Below are positions 8,892 through 18,845 of a stretch of 21,596 bases of DNA, piece by piece. This DNA comes from Gracilaria domingensis (Eukaryota > Rhodophyta > Florideophyceae > Gracilariales > Gracilariaceae). The stretch is from contig VCMS01000509.1 in NCBI GenBank assembly GCA_022539475.1, positions 1-21,596 of the forward strand, read 5' to 3'. The position numbers were made by a program, and so were the translations under genes. Each line of letters begins with the position of its first letter. Position 1 is the stretch's first letter. The notes under the pieces are model-generated. The model had not been told where the DNA came from, did no database searches, and saw only the letters and a list, made by a program, of their open reading frames with translations.

Positions 8892-11340
8892 CTACGCTGT
8901 GGAAACCGTGTAGTTGGGAGGGGGTGTTCCGTGCACGAGAACCGTGGAGAACTTAGGCAACCTAGAAGGTCCGAAGCAGGTCGTAGCGAAGGCGCGTTCG
9001 CATAATTGTACATCGGGCTTTCTCAGTCTTATGCATCGTAGATCTCGATCGTAGTCATCGAGAGAGGGGCAGAAGCCGCTAAGAACGTATGCAGAATTAG
9101 CGACACTGAGTTTGATGTCGGGAGGGTTCTTCAGGTGTTGAATAGTTTCTACACAAAGGGTGCGGAAGGAGGTGAGAGCGTCGCGAGATATTTGGTTGAT
9201 GAACTGCAGTGTAATTGTCGAGAAAAGTTCTGCCAGAGCCGAAGAAGATACATGTGGATGTGATCGTAGGTACTTGTCAGCTGTGATGATGTCGAGGAGT
9301 GAGAAGGAGTTACCGTCGCGAACCATGGCCGGAAAGCGCTTGATGGAAGGGCTGCGAGAGTCGAAGGAGACAGAGAAGTGACTTCTGACCGAAAGGGATT
9401 GCAAATAGTTCTGCGACTCTTGAATGGCATTCAACATTTCCTTACGAGCTGTAGTTCGCCTTCAAGAAGTTCGACGATAGTGGTTCTTCAGAGAAGATGA
9501 GCATATTCGTACACGCCTGCATCGCCAAAGTGCAGGCCTCCGTATCGCCGTATGTCTGGAATGATGTGGTCAAGGAGGTGGAACTTAAGAGTACGAAAGT
9601 TGGAGGCTTGGTACGGCCGAGAATGGAGACTGTGTGCAACTTGAAGTTGTTGATCATAGTTTCCTACGCATCCTTGCGTTGCTCCGTCCATTCTGCAGTG
9701 GTATTGTAGCGAAGGACGATGTTGACGAGGTCAACGTAGGATGTGAACACGGTGGTAATAGGGGCGGAGGATTTCTCACCACAACAGCTGTCAAAGAAAG
9801 CGCCAATGAAAGGGAAGACAATATCAAGGGAACGGTAGTCCTTGGCTTCCAACATACCCCTGATGCCGTCTGTCGTGAAGAAACCGTTGAGAGATTTTCC
9901 TTTTTCTTGCCACTCGAGGTCTGCGGGAGAGCAGAGCCTGTTCAACGCCGGCAAGAAGATCTTGGCGTTTCTTCCTCGTTGCAGAGGTGTGGGATACAGT
10001 TCGCTTGTTGAAAATGGCTTGATAGACGTTGAGTTGTGAACGAGGGATAAGGCATCTATGACAGGGCTTGTTTGGTTTCGTGCCGCGGAGAACACGAGAA
10101 TGTCCTTTGCTTCGGGAATGTAGTTAGCGATGATTGGATGGCACTGAAGCAGGACTCCCTTGGCGTCTCTGAAGGGAAAGCCTTTTTTTCATATGTCGTA
10201 CAGAGCTTTGAGTATAGTTTCCAAGGACTTCTGGACAAGCTACAGGCGCACAACGCGAGTTATGTTCGACGACAACGGGCCAATTTTCAAAGAGTGGTTG
10301 TCGGTAGAGGAAGAATCGGGGGAGAACGATGTGAAAGAAGTACGAATGTAGCCGAAGAGAGTGTGGTAGTGCGTGAAACATTTTCTGTGGAAAGAGTCCT
10401 TGAAGTTGAGAAACGTAATATGGAGGGGGTATGATGTGACAGAGGAGCTTTTTAGCGTGGTGGAGGACTTATCGGAGTAGAGTTGAAGCATGCCGATGAA
10501 GGAGTCTATACCAGTAGTGGTGGGATCATGCCAGATGACTCCTGGGTTTGGAGAATGTGCGATGTGCTTTTTCAGAGCGGAAACGACGTCATGTTTGAGT
10601 TTGGAGGCCATGGGATGCGCAAATGCGTCGGTTCCTGTGCGGCAGGCGTGGTGAATTGGGTGAAAAAAGGCGTTCTCATGGGATGCTAGCCGAAGTTGTT
10701 GTTGAAGGACTTGAATGGGGTCCTTGAAATAGAGGGTGGCAGAGAACTGACGGTCATTATCGTGAATGGTGGTGGAGGTGAAGCCGATGAAGCTCACGGT
10801 CTCTTCAAAGATTTTGGAGTGTGGCTAGAGACACTCAGAAGCGGAGGTGATGGAGGTTTGAAAAAGAGAGGGGGGAAAGTTGGACTGCCTGAGAATGTTG
10901 ATAAGCTCGTCTGCGGAGAGCTTTCCGAGTTTCGTGGCCATAGAGGAAATGTATGTGACGAGATTGTGAATGCTACCACTTGAAGCGGGCGGGAGAGGGC
11001 ATGACCGGAACCTACGGTGAGGGACTGAGAATTGAATGGGGCTTGTGGTGTAGCAAGATTTGCCGCGTCAGAAGAACGTATGGAGAGAGCGAGCTGCTGT
11101 TCTTCATACAGTTCGTCAGTGGCGAGTGCTACATTATCGGAGGGCGGTGGGAGGGAGAACAGAAAGAGGGTTTGGTACTGCTGAGTCTGCGACGTTTCGT
11201 TCGAGGGCGGAAGAGGGAACTGCGGAGGGCTGCCGGAGTGAGAAAACGGTTTGGGTCATGCCGGTGCCTGCAATGTTTCTGATGTTGCGCGAGGGAGGCG
11301 ATAGAGTCTGTGTGAAAGGCGCAGCGGGGGAAGCACATAT
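8892..11340 (-). pseudogene. Broken DDE transposase, Plavaka-like (CACTA/EnSpm superfamily)
   Basis: Read right to left, the product starts with a zinc finger (11335-11270: C-x3-C-x12-H-x3-C with L-x2-H inside). A proline/serine-rich linker follows in another frame (about 11230-10985), then a long third frame (10980-9664). That frame holds LYFKDPIQVL, GVIWHDPTTT and the catalytic-type block LQLYSDKSSTTLK (D at 10473-10471), followed by YPLHITFLN and R...GYI. Then comes CHPIIANYIPEAKDIL near 10145-10095. The C-terminal block NFRTLKFHLLDH...DIRRYG...DAGVYEYAH (9601-9500) is in a fourth frame and the tail (9437-8892) in a fifth. In-frame stops are TAG at 10827, 10242 and 9666, and TGA at 10191 and 9464. 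The order and spacing match the Plavaka pattern I know (D in LYSDKT, IP..R, PE block, H..HY...I..FG...E..H). The cysteines usual after the PE block are missing. Total length of about 815 codons fits the family. It is not functional as read. Confidence 0.7.
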
Positions 11341-11654
11341 GTGCATGATGCAGTAGACGGGGAGGGCAAGGGGGAGGCGGTTGGTTCGAACGTTGGAGGT
11401 GAGGAGCGGAGGTCTAAGGTGCAGTGTTGCATCTTGTAAGAAATTGTTGCCGTACCTTGTGGGGGAGAATATAGGGAGAGTGGAATCGGCGCCATGCACG
11501 TGATGGTTTACGTACATAACGATATGATATGGGTACGTCGAGGAAGAAAGGAATTGTGAGAAACTGAAAACATTCCTAAATTTTGAGCCCATACTTTGCG
11601 GCCGGCGTGAACTCTACAGTAGACGTAGATAGTGCTGCACTGTAGAAGTCAGAA

Positions 11655-11708
11655 AAGTGCCATGGCACGGGCCAGACCAGTGCAATGCGAACTGTGATCA
11701 TGGCACTT
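11655..11708. repeat. 10-bp perfect inverted repeat (AAGTGCCATG / CATGGCACTT)
   Basis: AAGTGCCATG at 11655-11664 is matched in inverted orientation by CATGGCACTT at 11699-11708, with a 34-nt spacer. It lies about 300 nt upstream of the transposase zinc-finger start, so it could be a regulatory or transposase-binding site, or a chance hairpin. Confidence 0.5.
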
Positions 11709-11770
11709 CTGTGCGACACATTATCTTCCAGATCATCCGAGTTCCATACAGGTATGTGAAACACGTAACG

Positions 11771-11995
11771 GTTTCGACTCTTACTGCGATCTTATTTGTT
11801 GCTGACCTAGTTCGATGCGAGCGATGTACGAGTGACGAAAGACTATTATACAAATCATGCGAGTGACATACTGGTACGGTTGATACTCTATCTACGGTTG
11901 TCATGGGATCTAGTTCTTGCTGACCCCGTTTGACGCGAGCGATTTACGGAGAGCGAGCAAAGGTTCTAGAGACCCATGTGCGCGCTCGTAAGGTG
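11771..11995. repeat. 118-bp degenerate tandem duplication
   Basis: The anchor TTGCTGACC occurs at 11799 and 11917. Both copies continue with a GACGCGAGCGAT-like segment (GATGCGAGCGATGTACG versus GACGCGAGCGATTTACG) and a CGA..AAAG end. Copy 1 is preceded by CAG|GTATGTGAA at 11749-11759 and ends in CTGACCTAG, which looks like a decayed 59-nt intron. Confidence 0.55.
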
Positions 11996-12081
11996 CTTCA
12001 CTACTTACGCTCTAAGAAGCAATTCGAGTGAGAAATGTACTACAATTCTTACTGGAGACGCTTGTAGAACTTAATTAGAGA

Positions 12082-13110
12082 GGTTGTAATGACTAACAGC
12101 TGGGTTTGGTTTTAGTTCTGGCTTAGTGAACTTGGGTGGTCCATTGAATTGTATTGGAAGCTGTAGCACAGGGGGGGCGTTGAGGGTGCATGGTAGAGCG
12201 TTAGACGTGAAGATGTCGCATTATCAGGACTGGAAGACATGGAGAGGTATGTAACAATATCTTAACGAGGAGGGTTTTACCTTTGTTGTATATGTACTAA
12301 CTGTGTCTCCAATTAGTGCTTCCAGATTTTCGATTCATGTTGAAAAGGAACGGGAACGTTCATTTTCCTATTAAACATCGGTCAAAACTCTAGAAAACAT
12401 GGATCGTGAAGCAGTGGAGGTTAAATGTGCCGCATTAGCGGACTGGAAGACATGGAGAGGTATGCAACACGAATGAATCGAGAAGTAGTTCATGTCTGTT
12501 ACCTGATTGCTAACTGTGTCCCTCAATACTGCTTCTTGCGGGGTCTTGATTCTTGAATAGGGACGTGAAGATGTGTTTGGATACGAGAACTGGAGGATTT
12601 GAAAAGGTAGGGATATATCGCATTGAAAGGTTTGTGTGTGCGCTACGAGTACTAACTGTGGTTCAGTGTGTGTTTCTGTGCGGTGCCGCGATGAAATTGT
12701 GTGGACGGTGATTGGGACTGAAAGAGATGGAGAAGTAAGAGGTTCAGATATCGAAGAGACGTTTCTTGGTTGTTTTGAGTATGGCTACTAACTTTGTGTC
12801 CGTTTACGGCTTTCTGTGGTGATGCAATTGAGGTATGTGGACTGTGCGAAGGAAGAGGTTACATGCAACAGCCGATGAAGAAGTTGTGAAGATTAGTTCT
12901 GGGTTTGATCATGGTGTTTTGAGGATATGCGGTTGCGGTGGTGGTGCTCAGGGGATACTGGTGGAAATGAATGATCCAGCCGTTGTATTCTCGGAGGCTG
13001 GCTGCGTTCGGTCTACACTGGCCCTTTCTTTGGGCTTCCATGTGTTCCGTTGGTGGACCAGCCGAATGGGCCCACTCACCTAGAGCACTAGCAAAAGTGG
13101 AGGACTGGAA
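12082..13110 (+). repeat. Tandem array of degenerate exon-intron-like units
   Basis: At least four units repeat the same order: a block GGACTGGAAGACATGGAGAG (or a diverged form), a 5' splice-site-like GT, and a branch-point-like CTAAC. GT sites are at 12247 (GTATGT), 12460 (GTATGC), 12607 (GTAGGG) and 12735 (GTAAGA). Branch motifs are at 12295-12301 (TACTAAC), 12508-12514 (TGCTAAC), 12650-12656 (TACTAAC) and 12786-12792 (TACTAAC). The GT-to-branch distance is 48, 48, 43 and 51 nt. Units 1 and 3 have an AG soon after (12315-12316 ATTAG; 12665-12666 TTCAG), whereas units 2 and 4 have lost it. A further GACTAAC with TTTTAG lies at 12091-12115, a fifth GTATGT at 12833, and another GGACTGGAAG at about 13101. 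The exon-like blocks can encode DWKTWR. An 82-codon frame (12835-13083) follows but is unassigned. I read this as serial duplication of one exon plus intron in a gene now decayed. Confidence 0.65.
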
Positions 13111-13525
13111 GTACGGTTCTGCCATCTTTAATACTTGCTAGTTTTAGATTTCTAGTATCAAAAACATAGCATACTTTAGAATGCCTCAGAATCATTCATT
13201 AGTCGTAGTTTTCTCTACTTTTTCTTCCGAATGGAAATTACAGAAAGTGCAATTTAACATATGAAAAACTAGCATTTCGAACCTACCATTTTTGTACTGC
13301 TAACTAGCAAAAAGAGAACACAGACGACGATCCCAGGCAAAGAAGGAAAAAGGACAAAATAGTGGTTGGACAACCACCAGTCAAAAGAAAACGAACAACG
13401 GACAAGAACAAACTGCACGCTAATTCTGCCAGCCAAACTTATCTCTGCGATTCCAGAGATAGGCGTATAGACTTCTTACGAGACGTTCCAAGGAGAGTTA
13501 CTAACTGAAGATAAGTCTTCACTCT
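13111..13525. other. AT-richer stretch without a gene; small hairpins
   Basis: No coding frame. The words CTAGCAAAA and AAAACTAGCA recur in both orientations (13087, 13134, 13265, 13304), a weak pattern of inverted repeats. GTGGTT-GGAC-AACCAC (13362-13377) and ATCTCTG-CGATTC-CAGAGAT (13441-13460) form clean short hairpins. Confidence 0.35.
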
Positions 13526-13909
13526 ATGCCCAAGCTAGTCTCTCGGAGAAGACGTTACGCGGCACTCAACGAAAACCCAACAGACAGCTTCCCTTCCAGC
13601 GCCAAAGTCCGTGTAGCACCAGGTCTCTCGACAAAAACAGTTATCCGAGCCGAAGCTCCGGTGGGGGTCACTGACGACAGAAGCGCCTTTGGTACACACT
13701 ACCCGATTCCCGTCCGCGCATAGGGTTCGCCGGGTACTGGGTTATCTGTTGGAGCGCAGTCTCGCCGCAAAACTCGCAACAAAGTGTTGAAGGCACAGAG
13801 CCTAAGCGCAGTAGGAACTTACTTCTGCAGCTGCCAAGTATTGGGAAGGGTTGATCATAATAAATTTTATGAACGCAATTTTGCTTGCGTCGAGCACTCT
13901 TGCTTCTTG
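13526..13909 (+). pseudogene. Unrecognised coding remnant with one in-frame TAG
   Basis: From ATG 13526 a basic N-terminus (PKLVSRRRRYAALNENP) runs 65 codons to a TAG at 13721-13723. The same frame then stays open for about 60 more codons (RRKTRNKVLKAQSL, YFCSCQVLGRVDHNKFYERN, CVEHSCFL) to a TGA near 13910. Cysteine/histidine spacing in the second half (CSC, CVEHSC) hints at metal binding, but I recognise no family. Confidence 0.35.
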
Positions 13910-14175
13910 TGACCCTGTCATATGGAAGTGGGTTCCAGAAATGAATACATATAGTACTATTTAACGCGAGTGCTACTCTATGTAAGTAACCACGCACCCT
14001 GAGGCAGAGAAGCCATCATTTGGCTGTTAGCCACGTTGGTTGCGTCGGCTTCCAGTGTGCATAGGTTTCACGTCGGACTCTGCAGTGCGACAGGTATTCA
14101 AAGCATGCATAAGGCTACATGTAGAATAACGCATAGCGACATCATGCAGATCACAGCAGTCCTCTTTCGCCCGTC

Positions 14176-15090
14176 ATGAGAGGAAAGACATTTGCGAAAA
14201 GATGGGCTACGAAGACTGGGCCAATGAGAGTCACTTTTGATGATGCACTCCTCGATTCAGATGTTGCTAAGCAGCTTCGCCGAGACGGCGTTGTTGCTTT
14301 CCGCGAGATGTCAGGAGAGGGGACCACGCCAACGGCGACATGATTGCGGCACCACAACTCGCAACGTACAGTCCTCCCTCTGTCGCAACTCTTGAAAGGT
14401 ACGTTTCAGCATAGCTTTTAGGACCCAACGTTTCACGTCGTTGGATTGAGTTTAAGGGGGCTCTGGGTCGTTCGCTCCTAAAAACAGACCAAGAAACCCT
14501 TCCGACATCGAAGAGATCATTGGTGCCTAAACTAGTGCTGGACAGCAGTTCTTTTTGGTGTTTGCTGTAGTACACTTTCCCAATCACGATAACAACACGC
14601 TGTGATATAGCTCACTCATTTCAGACGATGTATTGACCGGCCACAGTTCGTTTTTGAAGGCGCAACGCGCCGTACTATCTCGCCTGACAGATAGAGCTTC
14701 AACCGCTCTGCTTCAGAATTTGGAGTGTTCTGCTGCGTCTCGGACAAATGTCGTTTTGACTTACCCACCACAAGGCATTTTATATCCTTCGACATCGTGT
14801 TGTTACAACGCCGTTTCCTTTCTTATGACTTGGAAGTATTGGACACATATGGATTGTGCGAGAACAAGTTCAAACTAATTGGTGACCACACATGGGTTGA
14901 TCCCTACCATGACGAGAAAATGATGGGCATAGTTCGTTAGATGGACCCGAGTAGCATATGTCCTTTCACTCGAGAAAGAGTTAGCGGCAAGCTCCACGAT
15001 CACTTCTTTTTTCTACCCCGAACAATGATGTACAGTGCTGAAAGGGTGCAAACAAGGCAGCGAGCTCACCCGATTCACGGAATACGATGA
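14176..15090 (+). pseudogene. Unrecognised coding remnants in several plus-strand frames
   Basis: A 55-codon frame from ATG 14176 (VTFDDALLDSDVAKQLRRDG, VVAFREM) ends at TGA 14341. An overlapping frame carries on with MIAAPQLATYSPPSVATLER, then a TAG and LLGPNVSRRWIEFKGALGRS. From about 14725 another frame reads FDIVLLQRRFLSYDLEVLDT, YGLCENKFKLIGDHTWVDPY and HDEKMMGIVR to TAG 14938-14940. It is followed in frame by MDPSSICPFTRERVSGKLHD to a TGA near 15088. The segments look like real protein (balanced composition, alternating hydrophobics). I cannot tell whether they belong to one gene or name a family. Introns rather than frameshifts may separate some pieces. Confidence 0.3.
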
Positions 15091-15983
15091 AATCTGAAAG
15101 GCGTTGCTATCGTGCTTTAAATACGTCAAACGCGGCCGTTCGTTTCGCGTCTCTCCACGCAGCGAGCGCTATCCTTCAATAGGAGGTGGCTATTGACCTG
15201 AATGTATTCTTGCGTTTCAAGGAAGAGCGGCTTCTCGTACTAACGTGGTCCGAGAACAAACCACTTCGACGCCGTCACTTTAAAGCGAGTCGCACAGGAC
15301 GTTTTGGGGTGTTGTTTTGAGTTTAGGTTTGGTTCCGGTGATCGTTTTCTGGGTGTGATGGTGGCGCTCTCTCGGGGTTTTGGCCGGGGCCCAATAAGGT
15401 CTATTTATTCTAATTTTGTGTATTTGTACATAGTAGTATAGTTCAGTACGTGGATGACTGCGTTCGTGCACCACTCAGGGGTGAGGCTCGCAGCGTTTTT
15501 TAGGCTGCTCGAGCTCGGCCCTTTCCCTTCTTTGTATAGTAGAGACACTATTGGCACTCTTGACCCTAGGTTGAGTAAGTACCCACACCCTTCGGTTTTT
15601 TCAGGCTCGATACGTCGCTCGCCTTTCCTGTAGGCCGCAGGTGCGTCGCCATTGCACCTCCTTATCGTAGTCCCGCCGTTGGCCTTCCTTTGGTATTCTT
15701 CGCGTGGTTATGATTCACCGTCCACTTTATACATTCTGGAGCCTTCATGGAGCTTGATGCGTCACGACTCTACGGGCGGTTCCTTTAAACAATAGCCGGC
15801 AGATCCGTTCTTTCAACTGAGTATTGAGAGAAGGCACGCCGAGTATGGAATACTGCGCTTCGGCAGGTACGTCGACAAAGTGTGGCGCTGGAGAGAGGCT
15901 GATCCCTCCTTCGCCGCTCTCACGTAAGTACAACGCTTGCCCCTCTCTTGCGCGAGCTAGCGTTCGGCTACGCTGAGGGCGTG
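15091..15983. other. No gene supported; G/T-rich stretch
   Basis: The part at 15300-15450 is rich in G and T on the plus strand (GGGGTGTTGTTTTG, GGTTTGGTTCC). On the minus strand it gives a Thr/Lys/Pro-rich frame that I treat as composition. Nothing at 15480-15980 resembles a known gene or RNA. Confidence 0.35.
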
Positions 15984-16739
15984 ATGGCACAGGTCAGAAG
16001 ATTGTGCGTCTTTACTGTCAGTAACACTGCCACGCTCCCCATACCGGAGCTCTCTTTCATTCCAACAAAGAAAATGGCGCGCTTGGAGCCGCACGGCGCG
16101 ATGGCTGCATTCAGCCTAAACTGCGATTCTAGCGTCCGTGTCCCTCACACCAGCACAGGTACCTTCTTGCCCACACACGTGCTTGTCTATGATGAGAGGG
16201 AAACCAGTTGGAAATGGCCCATACCAATTCAAGGGGCGGAAAGTTTACCGCTAAATACGGCTCAGCTCATACACCTCGCACGTAATTCCGGCGCGTGGGA
16301 ACCGGTGCAGATCTTAACGTTTCGACAGTTGGATCTAAGTATTTCATCCGTTCTACTTATCAGTTCACATCACCGAATCCTGCATCTTCTGACAACGTGT
16401 ACATCTTTTCCAGGCTTTTTTGATGATGTTAAAGCGAAAGACTGGCGCGACTCCTGAGCGATCCTATACAGTCGGTCTGCAGAGAGGATCTGTATCGACG
16501 TTCACCACGCTTTAGCGGTCGTTGCTCTGGTATAAAATATAAATGAGAGAACCATGAGGGAATCACGGCAGTTCGTGCAGGGACACAGATTTGACACGCA
16601 CCCTACGGGTACAAACTCAGTACCCAACCTGAGAACAGTCATTCAGTGCGCTTCTCCAGAAGCGTCGCAGCCCATGTTTGTTTTCCGTATTGTGGTCGAG
16701 GACGTTCCAAGCGTACTTCTAGCATCACTCGGGATATAG
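15984..16739 (+). pseudogene. Unrecognised coding frame (157 codons) with a possible in-frame continuation
   Basis: ATG 15984 opens a 157-codon frame to TGA 16455-16457, with protein-like segments such as MARLEPHGAMAAFSLNCDSS, PTHVLVYDERETSWKWPIPI and LIHLARNSGAWEPVQILTFR. The same frame, after that TGA and a TAA near 16533, reads RQFVQGHRFDTHPTGTNSVP and MFVFRIVVEDVPSVLLASLG to a TAG at 16737. The continuation is weaker than the first part. No family recognised. The sequence near the start (CACGTAAGTAC at about 15921) resembles a 5' splice site, so upstream exons are possible. Confidence 0.35.
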
Positions 16740-17641
16740 GTATGCGCGACATTATAGTGGCCGTCTACGAAGAATTTGTCTGATCTGTGAGAATACCTCT
16801 CTACAATGCTGAGCTCTGTGGTTTGGACGCTCTGTCGAGTAGATGGATGTTACATTTGCAATCATTACGTCATGACTTAATGATGGTTCCACGCGGGCTG
16901 ATCTCTAGTGTTTTCTTGTCTCGATCGTGCACACTATGGGAGCGATGTGTCTTCGTAGACGTAGGTATCGTACGGGTACAGCGATTTTGATATCGTCATA
17001 CCGCCCTGACGAGCAACGGTTCGCTCCAAGCCCGGTGTACACAAGTTCAAGTTCGCTGGCATCTGAAATAACGCCCGTACAAGACGGGTAAATGTGCCAG
17101 GGCCCTTTGCTGCTCGTTAAAGCTCTCCCGGCTCGCAACTTTATGATGCGTTCGCAGGCGTTGAACGTAGCTCGTCCACTTCAACGCGCCTGATTGCCGC
17201 ATGCCGTCATTTGCTCTCGACAGTTACGAGCAATATTTTTGCCGGCATGTGAACGCGAAACCAACGATCTTGATGGGCGAATTCACCGCACTGCATCTCG
17301 AAATATCCAGCCAATCTTAGATGGACCACTCATCTGCGATCGAAGTTGCACTTAACGCTCATTTGCCCGATGCACCACGTTCATCATAAACAGGTTTATT
17401 GGTAGCTACTTTTTGTATACTGGTCATCCAATCTGGCTTTTCCCACTATTCCATTCTGTAGCGTTGAAGATACGCTCTTTAACTTGGTGCCGATGTTATG
17501 CCGTTGCGGCGCGGTTCACTTTGCATTATTGTTGAGCGAGAACTGAAACAACGCTGAAGCGTCACTTTCCATGATCGATGTACCCCGACAGGCTTCTCCG
17601 TGTTTGGAACGTTATTAGACACAATACGACTGAAAGGCCTA
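16740..17641. other. No gene supported
   Basis: Only short frames without recognisable motifs (for example 16787-16990 plus, 17138-16905 minus). No RNA gene or clear repeat seen. Confidence 0.35.
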
Positions 17642-17833
17642 ATGCTTGATCCAAGCGCACGCGAAAGCTACATGGAGAGGAAGATTAGTGGTATGGTGGT
17701 TTCTGCACAGGCATCCCGCAGAGACGGTATGACGAGAAACATAGATGAGACAGTTGGAACAATTTGCTCGACCTGGAAACGTATTGTTCCCGTACACGGA
17801 TCCTGCTATGTCGCAACGTTGACGTTTAGATAA
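17642..17833 (+). pseudogene. Small unrecognised coding fragment
   Basis: ATG 17642 gives 63 codons to a TAA, with a plausible helical, charged composition (LDPSARESYMERKISGMVVS, RNIDETVGTICSTWKRIVPV). The frame is open upstream to about 17600. There is no family match in my knowledge, and it may be chance. Confidence 0.2.
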
Positions 17834-18231
17834 GTACCGAATGTTGAGAACGTGCTTGAATTTGTATGGTGGTAGCGAATACTCTCACATTCATCTATTC
17901 GTCTTATCGCTGATCTTTTGTATCGACATTGTTTGTATTATGGATAGTTGATGGTCTACTAGAAGGACTATCTCCTTGCTCGCGTTCTTCTCGGGACAAT
18001 ATTCCACAGCTTGACAATAACTGCTTAGCATTTGAACTGGTGCGTGCCGCGTTTATACTGGGTCGCGCTCCGTGAGCAGGCTAGAGACCCTAGTGTCTTT
18101 CCGAGAGCATAAAGTTCTTTGGTCGACACTCTTGGTGCCTTCTGCTGTAGGGCTACACGAGATCCCGCAAAGAATCAGTATTGAATGAAGGACTGTTAAA
18201 CTAGCGCGTACTTCCGAGAACGACGCAGAGT

Positions 18232-18492
18232 ATGAATGAGGTAGACAGTCTTTCTCCAGCTACGGAACAGAGGATACTGATGAAGGTCAGTTTGTCACAG
18301 GTGTACACTGATCTGCTTCGGTTAGTTTCGGGTGTGAAACCGTAGTGGCGGTTACGGCTGGATATTAAGGAGAACCTCATTGATGAAACAAGTTCGGGCT
18401 GCCTATTGCTACCGTTTTGTCGATACCGTAACGCAGTGACTGACGGAGGTTCCTTTAACCGGACGAACACACAGCCATTCGTTTTGCAGTAG
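18232..18492 (+). pseudogene. Small coding remnant with an in-frame TAG
   Basis: ATG 18232 reads MNEVDSLSPATEQRILMKVS and LSQVYTDLLRLVSGVKP, meets TAG 18343-18345, and continues in frame with WRLRLDIKENLIDETSSG to a second TAG at 18490. The two halves have matching character, supporting one decayed exon. A further frame (18519-18845) follows in another phase. Family unknown. Confidence 0.3.
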
Positions 18493-18845
18493 AACTCCGC
18501 TGGATTCTACATCAAAGAGTGGTAATAATTCCTCCGAGCACGAGGAGTGAAGCAGTTGTCGGGATCTATTCATATGTCTTTGGCGAGATTGAATGCACGT
18601 GCATGACTCGTATGCCGCGGTTGAAATCAGCTAGTGGTCCTCCCATCCGCCCACGATTGGGCAGGCAGGACGAAAAGTACCGCTTCGATTTGATGTTAGA
18701 GATGAAATTAAGCAGGATGAGTTCTCTTAGCTCTTCTCATGCTTCCTATCAATTTTTATCGTCTCGCGTCTGCAACTTTTTGCACTCAGAGTTTCTAACA
18801 GCTCCTGTTTTGTCGTTGGTGGAGTGTTGTGGAACAGGGAAGTAA

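Noticed and set aside
2023..13092. TCACCTAG near 13076 as inverse of CTAGGTGA near 2026, as possible ends of an 11-kb element
   Set aside because: Only 8 bp match and the sequence diverges at once on both sides; expected by chance in a window this size.
13085..13312. CACTAGCAAAA at 13085 as a CACTA-type terminus
   Set aside because: No matching TTTTGCTAGTG end found; the related words at 13134, 13265 and 13304 are short, in mixed orientation and without target-site duplications.
14267..14587. Minus-strand 106-codon frame
   Set aside because: Lies opposite plus-strand segments that read better as protein (GPNVSRRWIEFKGALGRS); treated as a shadow.
15280..15474. Minus-strand Thr/Lys/Pro-rich frame
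   Set aside because: Explained by G/T-rich composition of the plus strand; no motif.
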